Assembly (NCBI GenBank): GCA_004154925.1
Contig: QJNS01000093.1
Span: 1-64,000, forward strand
DNA from: Monosporascus cannonballus
Taxonomy: Eukaryota; Ascomycota; Sordariomycetes; Xylariales
Length of the DNA: 64,000 nucleotides
Direction of reading: 5' to 3'
Every line of letters begins with the position of its first letter. Within the stretch, counting starts at the first letter, position 1. The translations under genes and the position numbers were made by a program. Below are positions 39,197-51,199 of this stretch, piece after piece. The notes below the pieces were generated by a model. That model was not told the DNA's origin, did not search any database, and saw only the letters and a program-made list of their open reading frames with translations.

Positions 39197-41100
39197 ATAT
39201 TATTTAAGGTGTGTAAAACTTATGTTACGGAATACAAGGCTTTAATTTTTGGGCCTTGGTTTGAAATATTAATAAGATTTGAAGCGGAAAAAAGTAAGTT
39301 AAATATAAAGCATTTATAAATAATGATAATACATATAATTTGGTATAAAAACGGTTACTGATAAAATTAATAATTTAAAATTTAACGGATAATATGATAA
39401 TAAAAGACGTTTTTGCAAAAAGGCCCTTATTAAAAAAATACATATATTAATAAAGGTAATAAATCATTAGAGAAAAACGCGGAAAGTACGAGGTAATTTC
39501 TATATTTTAAAAAATTTTGAGAAATACGACGTAATTTTAGACCTGCTTTAAGGGAATATTACCGACTTCAATGTGGACTCCAGAAAAGAGTTATAGTATT
39601 TTAGGTTAAATATTTGATATTTAAATCCAAATTAAAGGCAAAATAAATAAATTAAATAGAATTATTGTTGAATTTCGATTTCGAAATTTATTATGAAAAA
39701 AGCCGGCAAAATCTGGCAAATAAGTCATTAAGACGTTCGGATGTAAAGGACGTGTTTGCGAAATAGGAGATAAATACGTAAGTTTCACCTTATTTCCTAC
39801 AGAAATTCAAAATAATACCCGTAAAACATTTAATAATTAAATATTAAAGTAATAAAAGTTCACGGTTGTCGGCGAGTAAACGGTTGCTTAATAATAGCCC
39901 AGGAATTTGAATATGTTCCAATATTAACTATATTAAAAAACCGGAATAAATTAAAAAAGCTAATTATAAATACATACAACTAATTTAATAAAAGCATGGT
40001 TTTATAAAATCGTTAATGTAAAAATAATGCTGTAATAAAAGGGCTATTATAAAATATATTTTGTAAATAAGTAGAAGTTCCTTGTTACGGTTTAAAGAAT
40101 AAGTTTATATATCCGAAAATTACTCGTTATAAGAAAAGCGAAGACGGAATACTTATAATAGCTTCATAATTAGGTATTAAAAGGATTTTAAAATTATTAA
40201 ACAATTAAATAATAGTTATCCTAAGGAAAATATAAAAAAAACATAAAGTAATACATGGTAATGTGTATTATTTGCCAGTGGATAATAATTATGTATTATT
40301 TACCTAATTGCGAAATAAGTTCTTTATTAGTATTTACAATTTTTTCTAAAGAATTTCGATAAAAAGAATCTTCAATTATAAAGAATATAGCCTTAATAAA
40401 TAATATTTATTACGGTAAAGGGGGTATAAAAGTAAAAATAATTAATAAAAGTCGTCGGATAACGTAAGAAAAAAATGTAAAACGGAAATACGAAAATAAT
40501 AAAAGAAATAAACATAAAATACAATAAAAATAATAATTATATTTATCTAGACAATAAACTATTAACCATTAGCGAAATATTGGTATTATATTAGGCGGAT
40601 ATTTCAAAACCTATAAAATTCCGAAAAAAGACGAAACTATATAACGACCTAATAGCAATTTGTTTTATTATTCCTCCAAACTTTGTTTGTTTCGTTTTTA
40701 AATAGAGAAGTCCAATTTTCGCGAAAAGCGCCCAAAAGGTATCGGTATTTTAAGTGTTAACGAATTAGCGGTTCCGGTATTATTAATAGTTAGGCATAAG
40801 GGTATATACGACGTTACGGTAAAGCGTTTAAAAGATCACTGGTTTTTTTCTGGATATCGTTAAAGGCGTCGGCGGTCCGCTTTGGCATAAATATGAACCC
40901 GGTAAGGCAATTAATCGCGTTATTAACCGCCTTAACGTTCTTTTTGACGGCGGCGGCCATGTATTCGGTAACCAGGTGTTTGTTTTCCTGCCGTTTTGCT
41001 ATAGCAGCGACGTTAATTTCCGTCTTTTTAGCAATAGACATAATAGCGGCTGCGCATTTGCTTTATAAGGCCCTTTTAACGATTATTTAAACCGCTTCAA
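39197..41100 (+). pseudogene. LTR-X internal region, right part (unknown)
   Basis: Joining across Gypsy-4 keeps the left frame in phase (…SRIIYYLRCVKL…). Protein-like runs follow, e.g. NFEKYDVILDLL near 39510, TDFNVDSRKEL near 39570 and VHGCRRVNGCLIIAQEFEY near 39860-39915, with many stops. At 40800-41090 there is a CpG-rich, CpA-poor island; there a minus frame (40814-41041; Lys/Ala-rich) and a plus frame (40893-41090; hydrophobic, Ala/Leu-rich) are both open and I cannot decide between them. No known family was recognised. Confidence 0.35.
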
Positions 41101-41548
41101 TAGTTTATTATGTTTTATTATTAATAAACTTTTAATCGGGTTATAATTATAATATGCTAAGTAATAAAAATTAAATAATTTCTGGTCAAATTTTTAAAAT
41201 TAATTATTATTATTATAATAAAGTTGACGACGTAAACCTTTAAAACGTTAGTACATTCTTATAAAAAATTATTAATAACACAAAAAATAAAAAATAATAC
41301 ATTACGTAAATTAATATATAACGATATAGAATTTGTTTTAAACCTTATAATGGCCGTATTTATTTAAGGCCGTTAGAAAACGGCCATAATTATTATACTT
41401 ATTATTTAGTTATTATATTGTAACGGTTTTCCTTTTGAAAAATATAAAATAACTTATATTCGTTATTTATATAAACGGACGTAAGGCCGGACTATTACTA
41501 ATATATGGCAAAAAATAACGGCAGCACGATACGGTACGAGAAGGCTTA

Positions 41549-41578
41549 TTATTCTTCTTCGTCTTCTTCTTCTTCTTC

Positions 41579-41656
<78 letters not shown>

Positions 41657-41660
41657 TTAC
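41549..41660. repeat. TTC then TTA trinucleotide microsatellite
   Basis: A run of ttc units (about 41550-41580) passes into roughly 25 units of tta/tat (41581-41655). The plus frame across it (41505-41696) encodes runs of Ser and Tyr and is treated as spurious. It lies in the 3' part of LTR-X. Confidence 0.9.
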
Positions 41661-41925
41661 AACGGTAATAATAATAAGGATAATATTAAAAAATAAAGGA
41701 AAAAAGGTAAAAATTAAAAAAAAGAATGGGAAAATAATTTATATTAAAATAACTATTTATTCAAAGGAATACGTTATTTTATTTCGCGTTATATTAAAAT
41801 TTTATTTTACGATATTTTTACTTATAAGGGTTATTACGAGCTACCGGTTATTCTTTTTTAACCTCCCCCCTGGCGGGCCTCCAATAATGCTTCTGAGGAC
41901 AGGAGTACGGTAAGAAAGGTAACTC

Positions 41926-42127
41926 TGTCAGGTGCCAAGGTGCGGCCCTTTTTTCGGGGCCCAGCAACTCACCAGTATGGCTCCAGTTTGTGTATATATA
42001 AGGGGGCTTCGCCCTCAAGTAGTTAGAAAAAGGCAGGCATTAATGGTTATTTACTACCCATATTATGAACCACCTGCTGGGCTGCTTCTTCTGCCTCTTA
42101 CTCCGTACTTTACCATTTTCCCTGACA
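41926..42127 (+). repeat. LTR-X right LTR
   Basis: 202 bp, tgtcaggtgcc... to ...ttccctgaca. It keeps near-normal G+C, including a gggcttcgccc hairpin with a TTCG loop directly after the TATA motif. Its end abuts the pogo-2 inverted repeat. Confidence 0.88.
41993..42002 (+). promoter_or_regulatory. Putative TATA box in LTR-X LTR
   Basis: tatatataag lies about 68 bp into the LTR, where an LTR promoter is expected; the matching run in the left LTR is at 31742-31753. It is followed by the GC-rich gggcttcgccc hairpin. Confidence 0.4.
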
Positions 42128-42269
42128 GTACCGGACAAGCTCACCGGATGGACAAGCTCACCGGATGGTTTTTATCACCTTCTAATTACCCAACTTTAAT
42201 TAACCGCTTTTTAATACTAACAACACGCAACTACTTACAAAAAAAGCAAATATAAACTTAGTTATCTAG

Positions 42270-43891
42270 GTTAAAAAGCGACACCCGATATTTAGTTGTG
42301 CGATATTTAGTTCGATCTATAAAATCGCCCATTTTACTTTGTATAAACGATATGCCGGTAAATCCTTTAAAACCGATGTTATCTTTAATTCGCAAAAATT
42401 AACGCCAACCAAAAGAAAATCGATTGTCGACCAAACCCTGAACTTAAATATACAAACGTTTCTTATCCGGCTTTAATGTGTTAAAAATATGGCGAATATA
42501 TTGCTTACTTAACGCGTTACGGGACTAGTGGAGGTTAAATGGGCGTCGAATTTTGTTAAACGGCAAAAAAAACTTAAAATACGTTTATATCGAAAAATCA
42601 ATTATTAAAAGGTATTATGCAAAAATCTAGAATTATTTCGCAAATGCATTAACCTTATTCGGGTTATAATTATAAAATACAGTATTATAAAAAAGGATAT
42701 TTATAACTTAATGAAACGGGATTTTTAATAAAGCTTTTTATGGCAACGGGCATAATAATTACTAGTGCTAAAAAACGTAAAAAACCTATATACGCGTAAT
42801 AGAAAAATAAGAAATAGGTTATAATTATATAAATTATTAATTCGGAAGGTTAAATATTACCGGTATTTATTATTTTAACTGAGAAAAATTATTGTAATTC
42901 TTAATGCAGAAGAATTTATTACCAGCCGGATAAAAAATCGGTTTTAGTAATAATAGCTAAATAATAAACGAATTAGGTTTGAAATGGGTTTAGTATATCG
43001 ATAAATATACTCGAACGTATACGAAAAGATCGAAATATTTCCTTATCCTCTAGGTTTACGAAAATTATTATTCAATAAAATTCGAAACATATTATACAAA
43101 TAACGATATGATTACGTTTTATATACCTGCTTATTTCTCTTATCGATTTTAACTTTTGGACTTATTTTATTATTTTATTTTAAAACGTATTTATTCGTTT
43201 TATATCGAAAATTTGATGCGATATTACCATATTTATATTACGAAAAAAGATTTCCTTGCCAGCTTTTACAACGCGTTTAAAACTACCATAACATGCGAAA
43301 ATATTAAAGCCGGATTCGCAAAAGCTGGACTTGTTTCATTCGATTCCAATAATGTTTTATCCGATTTGGAAATTCCTCCAGCTATGCGAATACCGACCGT
43401 ATCGCCGTTGACCTCCGCCGGTTTCGTTTTTTCTGCTCCCGCGAAAACCCCTAAAAATATCCGTAAAGTAATTAGATAGGGACGTTACTTGCAAAAGAAA
43501 AAAAATCAAAAATTACTAGGATAACCTGCCGACAAATATAATTAAATCGGTTAATCTTTTGATAAAAAATGTTTTAATGCTATTATATAAAAATACTTTT
43601 TTAAAAGAAAAAAAAATTATTTATACGAAACGAATTATATCTTTATCAAACGTCGGAAGGTTAAAAACAAACGGTTTCAAAAAGAAAAAATATTTATTAT
43701 ATAAAGAGATAAGCTTTTCTGGCCGAAAAAAAGGCAGTAGTAAAAAAAAGCAGCCAACAACGGCTAAAGGTAATTGTCGTAAGAAGGTTGAGACGAAAAA
43801 GCGAAAATGTAGCGTTTGCGGCAAGCCCGGAGATAATGCGCGTACTTGTGAAAAAGTTATAGATATATTTAGCGAAGAAAAATGCGATTAA
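42270..43891 (+). pseudogene. Pogo-2 DDE transposase remnant with C-terminal zinc knuckle
   Basis: Domains in order: a helix-turn-helix region (YKIAHFTLYKRYAGKSF, about 42320-42370), TPNSQKLTP-like linker, the CENP-B-type segment MANILL…VKWASNFVKR near 42500-42560, then the first catalytic block NETGF at 42710-42724 (family DETGF; a 1-base loss precedes it). TNELGLKWV-like residues lie near 42960 and an open stretch at 43156-43479 covers ITKKDFLASFYNAFKTTIT and KAGFAKAGLVSFD, the conserved tail. A second open stretch, 43559-43891, ends with CSVCGKPGDNARTC, a CCHC-like knuckle whose usual His is Asp here. It is the least RIP-damaged coding sequence in the window. Confidence 0.88.
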
Positions 43892-43999
43892 TTTCTGTTA
43901 TTTTAGTATGTTGTGGGTAATTAATTGGAATTTGTTATCGAGAGGTGCCAAAAACTATCCGATGAGCTTGTTTATCCGGTGATCTTGTCCGGGACGTTA

Positions 44000-44307
44000 T
44001 CCGTTTATTATAATCGTCCTAATATCGTTATTCTGTTTAATTTTGCAAATAAAGAGTTTATATTATTTACGTATTTAATATTTAAAATCCTGAATTATCC
44101 GAAATCTTATTTTTTATATACGATTAATAATTAAAAAACGGAAGATTTCCTATTATATTTATTTTGGATTATTAGGAATTAATTAAAGCTATCGTAAACA
44201 GCAAATTAATTAAAATAATTCTATATCATACGCGAAAGAAGTTTAAGGGTTAAGCTTTTTGGTAAGCGTTTTGAAATTACCAAAAAAGCGTACATACGAA
44301 TATAAGC
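44000..44307 (-). pseudogene. pol: Copia-1 integrase, central part
   Basis: This 308-bp piece sits between pogo-2 and Gypsy-5. On the minus strand it leads into …TDIxFIKYDIF across the removed pogo insertion, where the family has RTDNGTEFI followed by a variable linker, so it carries the second catalytic-Asp region with the Asn/Gly altered. An open stretch on plus (43925-44134) overlaps it and is a shadow. Gypsy-5 splits it from the next piece at taagc. Confidence 0.65.
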
Positions 44308-44497
44308 TGTGACGGGCACGATACGTTGGTTGAACGGAGGCACGGCCCAACAAAGGTTTATATTCAAGGTGAGGAGGGAAGGGGAGAAACAGCTAGCCAC
44401 CAGCGAGGTGGCTGCTCCTTATATATATATGGGTAAGTTCGGGCTAAAAAGCTCGTTCCGTAAGCCCGAATTGCCCTATAAGCTTTAGCCTATAATA
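44308..44497 (-). repeat. Gypsy-5 3' LTR
   Basis: 190 bp from tgtgacgggcacgatacg to ...gcctataata. It keeps more G+C than its partner. It contains paired complementary stretches (cgggctaaaaagctcg, gtaagcccg). Confidence 0.92.
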
Positions 44498-44899
44498 TTA
44501 CCCCTTTTTTCGCCCATAGGGAGTAATGAGACTGCGGCGAAATGGCGGCGGCTTTGCTTATATTTCTTTTTTTTGTTTTTATTCGTACCTTTACGTTTTG
44601 ACCAACTTTTCTCCCTTTTCGGATAATTTTTCGAAATTATTAAAAGTAATTATATTTTCGAAATTATTATGTAATTTTTATATTAATTCGGCCTAATTTG
44701 TTTATTTTATAAATAGTTTTTCTTGGCGACCGCAATTTATACGTTTATTTTCGGCCCTTAATATGTATTTTATTATATATATATATATATATTTTAATAA
44801 TACCAATAATAGTTAATTATTATGTAAAATATATTTAAATAATAGATTTTTTATTATTAGCTTTAAAAAGTATACGTTAAATTTTAAATATATTTTTAA

Positions 44900-47800
44900 T
44901 TATACGTTTAATTTTATAATATTATGCGATATAATTACGGTAATTTTATATTTAATATATATCTAAAATAACTTTTTAAATAATTATAATGTAATTACGT
45001 TCGTTACATTTAAATATATTAAGTTTTTTTTCGAAGTATAATATTTTTTTAAATAATATTAATTAATTATTTTATTCGAGTTTATATTAATACCATAATA
45101 ATTTATACAAATTTTGTATTTTGGCCTAATTTTGTAACGAGATTAATAATTCCTTTTTATTTTAAAGATTAATTAGGAAATTACCGGTATTTTATTAATA
45201 GGTTTTATATCGTACGCATAAATTAAAAAAAGAATTTTTAGCGAAAAACTTTTACCGTTAAAAATTAGTTATTTTGCTGATAAAAATTCGGCTTAATTAT
45301 ATTATGCGCAATTTATAACATAACGGAAATACCTAAATATTTTTTAGTTAATCTTTTCCGTAATTCGGTCCGTTTAAAAATAAACTATATATTAAGTTAT
45401 TATTATATACTTATTAAATTGTATTAATAAGTCCATAATTTATTTATTTAGTTATTTCTGTTATTAAATATTAGTTCTTTAAAGAAATCGTAATATTTTT
45501 AATAGTAAATAATAAGTTATTAAACGTACATTTTTGCGTTTATGCTAAATATCGGCCTTAACATAATTATTTTTACTAAACTAATTTAAAATACAATAAA
45601 AAAATAAAAATTCTTTTTTTCTTTTGCCGGTAAATCAATTATGAAACTTATCGAAAAGTTTTAATAAAATGGGTTTGGAATAAATAAAGGTCATAATTAC
45701 ATTTTTTCGTTTTTTTATACGTATAACTTATTATATACGTTATAGTTATGGCAAAATTAACGTATATTTTAAATTTTTTCCAGCTAAAAATAAATACGGA
45801 TTAATATTATTAATATAATATTCTTTCTTAGGTAATTGGTAATATAAAAATTATATACCCGTAAAATTAACAATATTTGGAATAACTTTTAAATAAAAAC
45901 CTAAATACGTTTTTTAAATTATAAAAAGTTTTTAAAATCGAAAAAAATATTCCGTTATAAAAAGTTTTACCGTACTTAAAATTAGGGGAAGATTACGTAA
46001 TTTCTGGGCTACGGCGGCGTATGCCACATTTAAGGTTTTATTTTTAATAATTTTTAAGTTTTATATTTTTTAAAAGTCTTTTTTAAAAAATATTTCTTTG
46101 CCGGGGGATATAATTATTTATTCGTTATTTTATTACTTTAAGTAATTTACGGTTATTAAAATTTCCTAAATTTATATTAATTCTTTAAATGATTATTTAT
46201 TTAATTAATTAACTTATTTATTTTTTAAACGTAATACATTTTTATTATAAAATATATTTTGTAACCTATAAAACATAATATCGGGTTAATTTGTTAATTT
46301 ATTAAAATAATATTTAGATACGAAATTAAAAGGGATTAAAAAGTTGGTTTATCGAATTTCTTTTTTAATAAATTTACTGATATTTATAAAATATTAAATA
46401 TATGCCTAATTTATTAAGATTATAAAAAGGTTTGTTAACTTTTAAAATTCTTTTTTATTCCGTTAATTTTTAGCGATAATTAATAAGTTTTTATTGTATA
46501 TTTTATAATTATATTTAATCAGCCATAATATCGTTAAAAAATACGAAATTGATTATAAATAGTTTAATCAATCGAATTGAACAAAATATTTTTAACGGCC
46601 AAGCCAGAACAATATATTTTTATTATTATTTCCTTTTCGAAATCTTAGTACGTATAAATAAGCGTTAAAATAAATAATTTGTTTAAATCATTTAAAAGCT
46701 TATTAAGTTTTATTTTTTTAATAAAAAATTTTTTTTTTCTTAATTAATTATAAAAAGCAAACCGTTGTTTTATTAAAATATTTGAAAAGGTTCGGTAAAA
46801 ATTAATAAACTCGATAAAGTTTTTAATTTTTTTTTAATTAATAAAAGCTTTTTATTCCCAAATAACGGTTATGGTTTTAAGATTAACTTTTAAGTTTATT
46901 TTTATTTTAATAATAAATTTTAAATATTTTACTTTTTAAATTACGAATTCGTATTTATCCAGATTTAATTTTAATTTTGTTTCTGTTAAACGGCGGAATA
47001 CCAATTTAAATTTGGCCATATTGTGGGTTGGAAAATCGATTAAATAAATTATATATTATCTATATATATAAAATAAAAATTATTAAAATAACTTTTTAAC
47101 GTAATACGAATATACTCTTAAAAAATAAATAATATATCATAAAAGCCGAATAAATATATTAGTTATTCGAAAAATCCGGAACGTATACGGAATATAATTT
47201 TTTATTTGTTTTCCTGGCAAATACGTAACCGGTAAAAAGCTGTTCGAACATTAAGTTTCGTAAACCATTAGGTCTATAAAAAAGTTCGTAACCTTTTTTT
47301 ATTAACGAAAAATAATAATGGTTTCGTTTCGTAATTTTATTTAATTTCTTATAATTTATGCAAAACTGTATACTTATCTTAAATTCTTTTCCGAATAATA
47401 CCGGGTTATTTATAAGGAAATTATTAACCCGAATTTAATTTTTATGGAATAAATATATAAATATTTTATATAAAATTAATAATTTGTTTCTTAATATTCC
47501 GTATAAAAGTTTTTATAACATTATTTCTTTTTAATTTAAAATATTTACTTTTAAGTTTATCGTTACGTTATTATTATTATAATAAAATAATAACCACGAA
47601 TTTTTATTATTTACAAATAATGTCAGAATTCCTGCATTCTCTTAAAAAAATTTCGTTATATTTTTAGAAATTAATTATAATTTTATTTTTAAAGTTTCGT
47701 TAATATTTTCTATCAAAATTGCAAATAATTATATTTTATTTTTCCTATGGCGGCTTTATTGTATTATGATTATAAAGGTTAAAATTATTATTAAGTAAAC

Positions 47801-48600
47801 CTTTTTATACTTTTATAACCGCCTTTTTAAACGGTCCTAAAGGCTTTTATCGAATTATCCTTTCTTTGCGTAATATAAACGCGATAACGTTATTCGCAAA
47901 CCAAATAAACCGTTATTTTATTTTATATATAATATTAATATATTTTATTTAGGATTTTCCCAAAATAAAAAGATAAAATAAGTTTTTAATTACGTACTTT
48001 TAAATTCGTTTTAGGTAGCCGTTTAAATTTATATTAACGTAAGTAATCTTTCGGATCGTAATTATTCTAAGTTCGTTATTTCTCGCCAGTTTTAGCTAAT
48101 AGCATATAATAAGTATACGTTATAAATTTAAACGGTAAATTAGGCGTTAATTAAACGCGGAATAATAAATATATTTATTATCAATTAAAACATTTATATA
48201 TATAATATTATTAATGAAAAGTTTTAATATAAAAATATAGTATTTAATTTATTATTAATTTTTTAGTAATTCGTTTTTTCTTACGTCCCCTTTTTATTAA
48301 TAATTTTTAATAAAAGTTTTTTTTAAGTTTTCGTTATTTAAATCGTTATTCTCGTTATCAATATTCCGTAAATTCGTTACCGCAATTTTTATCCTAACCA
48401 GACGAAACCGCTTTTCGGATTTATATTTAAGGTATTTTTAATTTAAATAATTCGTGGCGGTATAACAAAAATATTATTCTTTCCGTTTCCGAGCTTTTAT
48501 TTCCTTATAGGAAAATTATTTGGCATAAAGCTGGTTATTCGATCTTTATCTCGAACGTTTCCTGGATCGGTTTTTTTAATTATTTCGTTATTATTTATAA
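44900..48600 (-). pseudogene. pol: Gypsy-5 pol remnant
   Basis: On the minus strand near 47322-47420 the RT opening reads NNPVLFGKEFKISIQF then CINYKKLNKITKRN (family: PVLFVKKPDGxLRFCVDYRxLN). After the damaged catalytic box (about 47050-47080) MAKFKLVFRRL and LDKYEFVI follow at 46950-47025, and KYLKFII matches the VxFLGFII block. RNase H, integrase and a possible chromodomain lie left of 46900, gag to the right of 48600. A 68-codon open stretch at 49034-49240 is in the gag area. Limits are approximate. Confidence 0.75.
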
Positions 48601-49717
48601 ATTTAAAAATTAACGTAACTAATTACGTAACGTCCGTTACAAATATATCTCTTTAAATATATATTATTTAAGCTAATTTATTCGTTTAACCGATATGTTT
48701 TTACTAATTAATCGTTTCGTTTATTTTACCGGAATATTAGGTTATCGTTTTTTAGCTTATAGAATAATCGAATAAAACTTTTAAATAATTAATTACTTTT
48801 TTTACCTTACGTACCTAATAATTATAATCGTTATAAAGTATATTTTTTGCAATTAACGCATTACGAAATCGTATATTAATACTGGCGTTTAAAGAAACTA
48901 TTTTAATTATTAAAATTTGTGTTAGGCCTTTATATTCGGTTAACTTAACTTTAAAATTTTATAAATAATCTTAAAAGTATTAATTATTATTTTACTGTAT
49001 ACGTTAGAATTATTCTTTAACGGGTTATACCGTTTATTTATTTTCGAACTGTTTTTTTATATAAAGGAAAAAATTATTAATATTAAAAATTTTTCGTAAT
49101 TTTCTTATTTCGAGTAAATAACTAAATCGTAATTGTTTTTCGATAAATACAAATATTATTATACTTAAATAAGTTATTACAAGGAAATTAAAAATAAATC
49201 GTTTTTCTTTTATTTTCGTACGGAATATAGCGAAAAACAAACGGAACGTTTTTTATTTTCCGTTTTACCAAAGCCATTTTATCGATTTATAATTTTTTTA
49301 TAAATACGTTATTAAGCGGTGGCTTTACCGTAAGTCCTTAGTAAAACAGGTCCTGCTTTATAAAAGCTTTTTTTCTTTTTGCCTTTATAAAAAGGTAATT
49401 TCTTTATTTCCGTTATTTTATTAAATAAGTTATTTATCGTTTTATTACGGCTAAAAACTAATTTGGAAAATTATTTTTGTTATATATCAAATTTTTAAAA
49501 CATATTTACGAATAATTATTATTATAAATTTTTCTTAATAATTTCGGATAAAGTTAATACTGTAAATACGCTTAGAGGTTTGTCAGCTATATTATTTCGC
49601 AATTATTTCGTTATAAAACTTTTTTTGGCTTATTATCCGTAATTAAAATACTTTTGAGAAATATTTCGCCTTTACCTAATTTCCTGGAAGCTATAATAAG
49701 TTTTAACCTTAAATATA

Positions 49718-49907
49718 TATAACGGGCACGATACGTAAGTTAAACGGAGGTACGGCCTAATAAAGGTTTATATTTGAGGTAAAAAGAAAAGGGGAGAAAT
49801 AGCTGTTTACCAGCGAGGTAGCTGTTCCCTATATATATATGGGTAAGCTGGGGCTAAAGAGCTCGCTCTGTAAGCCCGAGCTGCCATATAGGCTCTAGTC
49901 TGTAATA
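49718..49907 (-). repeat. Gypsy-5 5' LTR
   Basis: 190 bp from tataacgggcacgatacg to ...gtctgtaata; the gapless partner of 44308-44497. Confidence 0.92.
49830..49841 (-). promoter_or_regulatory. Putative TATA box of Gypsy-5 5' LTR
   Basis: Read on the minus strand, cccatatatatatagggaac gives an alternating TATATATATA run about 70 bp into the LTR, conserved at 44420-44430 in the other LTR. This position fits an LTR promoter. Confidence 0.4.
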
Positions 49908-49977
49908 TAAGCCGTATATTTCCGGTCCGTTATCCCTTTTATAATAACGTTCTTAACGTTTTTAACAAACCATTTTA
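49908..49977 (-). pseudogene. pol: Copia-1 sliver between Gypsy-5 and Gypsy-6
   Basis: Only 65-70 bp of Copia survive between two independently inserted Gypsy elements: taagc (49908-49912) is the right TSD of Gypsy-5 and tttta (49973-49977) the left TSD of Gypsy-6. Joined to 44000-44307 the minus frame reads IIKGITDRKYTAYIRMYAF, consistent with the pre-integrase zinc-binding region (family GV.I.G…C..C), but its Cys/His residues are mostly lost. Confidence 0.6.
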
Positions 49978-50343
49978 TATGACGAGCTAAGGGTTTAACC
50001 AACTATTAAACCTTAGTCGTACGGGTTTATGTTGATAAAAGTATCGTGGGACTTTGTAATAATAAAATAACTTAATCACATCTCTTAATACCAAAGGTGC
50101 AAAAACGTATTGCAAACGGTAAATATTAATAAATATTACAAGCTAAAGTAATTTAAACTTTGGGAATGATAAACGTATATATCTTGATCCGGCTTACTGG
50201 TTTACCACCAGTAAATTGGTAATCCGGCTCACTGGCTTACTATCAGTAAATTAGTAATCTATTACGTAACCTGCCTTACCGCGCACTTGTAATTAGGTTA
50301 TAACAAACCGTTTCTGGAAAGCGTAACTCGTTAAGTCATAATA
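49978..50343 (-). repeat. Gypsy-6 3' LTR
   Basis: 366 bp, tatgacgagctaaggg to ...gtcataata. Contains the palindromic ttactggtttaccaccagtaa unit twice around 50193-50260. Confidence 0.9.
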
Positions 50344-51199
50344 CGATCTCCCTTTTCTCCAAATCTTGCCCTTAAGATTTTTCTTTTTCTTTCGGTACGC
50401 TCCTTATATTCATTTAACATATTTTTCTATGTTTTTAAATGTCGTTCCCGTAAATCCGAATGACGATTTGCCCTAATTAATCTAATTAAACTTAAAGGTT
50501 TTAACGTAATATTTTATTCCTTTTGTTCCGCACGATAGCTTAATTATCAAAAAATGGATGGGGTTTTTCGTTATAAAAAATATGTTCGTCGAGGTCGTTT
50601 ATGTAACAGAACGGGAATTCCCGTTTGTATAAATCATCGTTATATCGAGGAATCGAAAAAATTGAACAAAAAAGGAGCTGGCGGCCGAAAAATTTTTATC
50701 AAAAGCCTTAATGCGTTTTTCCCAAATACGCCGTTAATATTATTAGTTGTAATGTGCGAAATTTATAAATCGTACCTTTTAGTCGCTGGACGAATTTCCG
50801 AAATCTATATTACAAAAGACAAAGTCCGTTATAGTTATTTAAGCTGTTAAGGGTATAAATATTACTAATTAAAGCGCCGTAGGCCTTTTGGACCATTTGA
50901 ATTAGGATATAATTATTTCGGGTAATTCTGCCGTTATTAATGAAAATTTTTTTAACAGGCGTTGGGCGCTAATACTGTTCTTAGCGGGTTCCTAGATATT
51001 TTGGAATCCGGGTATTTCTTTTCCTTAATCCGGTACTAAGTAAATCCGTTTTGTTTTCGTATATCGAAAATCTTTTTTACTTCGTACGTTTATTGCTTTT
51101 TTACCTTTACGTCATGTTATACCGTATATACCTTAATTATATTTGCTGTTAATTTGAATAAAGATATATAAAAAATTGAATGGAATATAACTTTTGGTG

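Larger units (their letters stand above)
31679..42127 (+). mobile_element. LTR-X, LTR element without recognisable gag-pol
   Basis: Direct repeats 31679-31884 (206 bp) and 41926-42127 (202 bp) begin tgccagatgcc/tgtcaggtgcc and end tttaata/cctgaca, so the ends are TG...CA and inverted (TGTCAGG/CCTGACA). A perfect gtacc duplication lies outside (31674-31678, 42128-42132). Without Gypsy-4 the element is about 4.3 kb. The plus orientation is suggested by a TATA motif in the LTRs (41993-42002) and a purine-rich tract before the right LTR. I see no RT, integrase or RNase H motif, so it may be a non-autonomous, LARD-like element carrying other sequence. Confidence 0.82.
31672..43997 (+). mobile_element. 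Pogo-2, Fot1/pogo-type transposon split by LTR-X
   Basis: The right end, read inverted, is acgtcccggacaagatcacc (from 43997). The left end is acgtacc at 31672-31678 followed, after LTR-X and its duplicated gtacc, by ggacaagctcacc at 42133. TA flanks both outer ends (31670-31671 and 43998-43999). The TIRs are about 55 bp and contain two copies of acaagctcaccggat. Net length is about 1.87 kb. The transposase lies at 42270-43891 on plus. The element is inserted in the Copia integrase. Confidence 0.9.
44308..49907 (-). mobile_element. Gypsy-5, complete minus-strand Gypsy
   Basis: LTRs 44308-44497 and 49718-49907 are both 190 bp and a perfect taagc duplication lies at 44303-44307 and 49908-49912. 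The polypurine tract AAAAAAGGGGTAA (minus strand) abuts the 3' LTR at 44498-44510. Total is 5.6 kb. It is inserted in the Copia integrase and is a different family from Gypsy-1 and Gypsy-4. Confidence 0.93.

Noticed and set aside
41505..41696. Open frame rich in Ser and Tyr
   Set aside because: It is simply a translation of the ttc/tta microsatellite within LTR-X.
50554..50850. 98-codon plus-strand open frame in Gypsy-6
   Set aside because: It is antisense to the element in its 3' region and is not shared in open form by the collinear Gypsy-1, so it is probably chance.
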